Assembly: GCA_902729315.2 (NCBI GenBank)
Contig: LR746277.1
Span: 1,183,001-1,247,000, forward strand
DNA length: 64,000 bases
Direction: 5' to 3'
Source of the DNA: Spirodela intermedia
Taxonomy: Eukaryota; Streptophyta; Magnoliopsida; Alismatales; Araceae
A program made the translations under genes and the position numbers. The notes beneath the pieces are model-generated. The model saw only the letters and a list, made by a program, of their open reading frames with translations. It had not been told where the DNA came from and did no database searches. Positions 61,744 to 64,000 of the stretch are shown in pieces; position 1 is the stretch's first letter, and every line of letters begins with the position of its first letter.

Positions 61744-62185
61744 TGCTGACATAGGACACCACTTAAAAAAGCGAGAAAGGCGGGAAAAAAATAGCCAGTT
61801 GACCTGAAAACATAAAAGCGTAGACTACAAAATTTTGGAGGCTCAAAAGGACTATGGGCGCCAGATTCAAACAGTTAGGCCCAAAACAGCGTGGAAAACG
61901 TGTTGGACTTGTAAGATTTTAACTTTTAAACTTTTTATTCGCTTTAATCTTGTTTGTGTTAACTGGTCAGAGTTTTAAAGACAGTTTGACACGATTTTGG
62001 CCTATTTAAAGGATGAAACGCTGTAATTTAGGGAGGATCAATAATACATTTTTGTTCTCTTTGGGAGTTTCCTTTTGCTTTAGATTCATGGTGCATTTTT
62101 TAATTCTTGTGGATTCAAGTACAGGGAAAATAAGTGCCTGTGGATTCAAGGTTTGAATTCTATTATTCACATTTCTGCTGCGTCA
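61744..62185 (+). repeat. Probable 5' LTR of a Ty3/gypsy element
   Basis: A 442-bp stretch beginning tgctgacata and ending gctgcgtca. A TATA-like tatttaaa lies at about 62006, and directly afterwards is tatcatcagagcaagg, resembling a tRNA-Met-type primer binding site. A gypsy gag-pol remnant follows on the same strand. The matching 3' LTR would lie beyond the window, so the boundaries are tentative. Confidence 0.5.
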
Positions 62186-62199
62186 AGTATCATCAGAGC

Positions 62200-64000
62200 A
62201 AGGTTTTGGGTCTCAAATTCATCCCTGTGAAGACGTCAAGTGGATGAGGAGCCAATACTACTGAGGAGCTAGTTCGAGAGCTAGGAGCCCTATCTAGGGC
62301 AGACAGTTTTGATTCTGAAAAAAATATTGTTCAGAACTTTCAAGATATGCATGATGGGTTGAAACAAATTCTTTCTTTCAAAGTTTACCGCGCTAAAACA
62401 TTTTTATTTCAGTATCAGTCGGAAAAATAGTGAGTTGAAACACCCTGCACATTGACAGACAACTTATGAAAATTTTATGGGCACATATATTCGTTCTTTA
62501 TTTGGATCTAGTAATATGAGTAATAGGTTTGGAGAGGAATACATAGAAGAAGAAAGTATAGAACTACATTCTCATTTATTGGTCGTGAAGAGGCTCATGT
62601 TCACAATGGAGGAAGAGGATCAGAGCCCCAACGTCACAATATTTTCAGAATTTGATGCATAGATAGTAAAAAAAGTATATGACGTTATTACTAATAGTAG
62701 CAGTAGTAAAAATATTGTTTCTTCAACTATGGTTTGAAAGTTAGGGATAGAAACTAAAATGCACTCACATCCTTGTAAAATCAGGTTAATCAAAAAATGT
62801 TTTAAGACAAAAATCATAAAAACTTGTTTGGCAAAAACAGTTCGGATCAAAAATCAGAAAAACCATCTGTAGGGAGAAAAGATGATGGCACCATACAGAC
62901 TTCAGATGTCGCTGATCAAACTAGTACCAAATGCTTTGTCCGAGTCCAATATTGTTTTAAATTTGTATCACAGTCACTTTGACTATGATACAATCAATAT
63001 TGATTAGTATATTGAGCAGCATATTGACTTAATTTCCGAGATCAAAAGTATTTGATCTATGCAATTTGAACAAAAAATGCTAAAGAGAATATAAATTCGT
63101 ATGAACATGTAAAAAAGCTACTAACAAAAGGGTTGAATAGACAAGGTATGAATCCATATGCATTACATGTGCGAAAGAAAGAACATAGGTTTCACAATCC
63201 ACGACTGGATGGTATGTTTGACATAATCTACGGTTCTCAGGATTTCTCAAAAGTTGATTTAAGGTTATTCTGAAACCCAAATCTCTACACGTGAGGAATG
63301 AAAAACTTCTTATATGACAAGTGCAAGTTTTTATGAATCATTGGTGTCATTTCCTTTGTCTAATGGTTGTATATGAGGATGATGAACCAAGTACTGCAAC
63401 TTTATATCAGAAATTTTTTGTTCTCTTGTTTTGGTAGTACATTTCTTTGTAATGGTACAGAGGAACTTATCTTTCATTTGAAAGAAGTGCTGAGAGTTTT
63501 AGAATATAATCAGTTGTACATAAATTTTAAAAAATGTATCTTTGTGATTAGAAAGATGATTTTCTTTGAATTTGTGATCAATCCAGAGTCAACTTAGAAA
63601 AATTTGAAGGTGCCCAAGAATAGCCATATACCATATCTTCAATCAGGTGCATAGTTTTCATAGATTGACCTCTTTTTACCACAGAGTTCTTCAAGAGTTT
63701 TGTTCTACTATCACACCTATCACTGAATGTATGAAGAAGGGAAACTTCAGTTAGATAGAAGCAATAATGAGATTTGGTCTTTGCAAAAGTTTTGGTTCAT
63801 GTCACTCCCAAAGTGAGGTGGTAAATAAGACGCTCCACAATTTGATTCATTGCATTTCAGAGGATAAACTAGGGCAGTAGGACTTTGATATTATGTCACA
63901 TCATATCAATCGTGGAAGTGGTATTGTTCATTCAGTTACTTGAACTGTTCAGATACAGTTGATCCGAAATGATGAATAAATATTTTTTAGAACTGATGGT
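62200..64000 (+). pseudogene. Decayed Ty3/gypsy gag-pol, truncated by the window
   Basis: A gag-like part (about 62220-62660) is followed by reverse transcriptase pieces: DFSKVDLR near 63243, and the frame 63367-63597 with MRMMNQVLQLYI, then EELIFHLKEVLRVLEYNQLYINFKKC and IFFEFVINPES. This is the gypsy RT order after the YxDD box. At about 63800 HSQSEVVNKTLHNLIHCISEDK matches the integrase block TEVVNRTLGNLIR, so RNase H and most of integrase have been deleted. Many stops are present. Confidence 0.82.

Overview
This is plant nuclear DNA, most likely from a monocot. The BAHD acyltransferase gene is intronless and GC-rich, and the long housekeeping gene on the right has a strongly GC-rich first exon followed by AT-rich exons, a 5'-to-3' GC gradient typical of monocots. 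The rest is dominated by Ty1/copia and Ty3/gypsy LTR retrotransposons. Species cannot be determined from the sequence alone.

Left part (1-8.5 kb): a small tandem cluster of BAHD acyltransferase genes on the minus strand. One copy is intact (5465-6847, 460 aa, HXXXD and DFGWG present). One is a pseudogene with its middle deleted (about 690-1452) and one is a C-terminal, frameshifted fragment (4299-4749). Pieces of the shared BAHD upstream region recur. Copia debris (LTRs and an integrase fragment) lies between the copies.

Middle (8.5-36.4 kb): a nested retrotransposon stack. An outer minus-strand copia element (8486-28824; 213-bp LTRs, tRNA-Met PBS) is interrupted by a gag-only Ty3/gypsy element (9700-17148, TSD CTTAT, tRNA-Asp-type PBS) and by a second, plus-strand copia element (19344-27104). 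These are in turn interrupted by solo LTRs of the gypsy family (15279-16914, 20240-21877, 22786-24415). To the right lie another solo LTR (30713-32442) and a non-autonomous copia-like element (32639-36322, TSD GTAAA) that carries a further gypsy-family LTR (34278-36196). All elements are decayed by stops and frameshifts. The gypsy-family LTR carries an antisense snRNA-type promoter signature (USE plus TATA) and, on the other strand, a tRNA-type B box.

Right part (36.4-64 kb): a two-exon gene for a small secreted EG45/plant-natriuretic-peptide-like protein (36861-37430, minus). It is followed by a 17-exon gene (41192-59315, plus) whose joined exons give about 1861 aa and match the B-block-binding largest subunit of TFIIIC. 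Every splice phase fits. Intron 4 of that gene holds an unrelated two-exon gene fragment. Beyond it are unassigned sequence and the 5' part of a decayed Ty3/gypsy element (61744 to the window end).

The host genes are not an operon and have no obvious shared pathway: BAHD for specialised metabolism, the EG45 protein for the apoplast, and TFIIIC for RNA polymerase III transcription in the nucleus. One thematic link is that the LTR family filling the middle carries sequences resembling the B box that TFIIIC binds.
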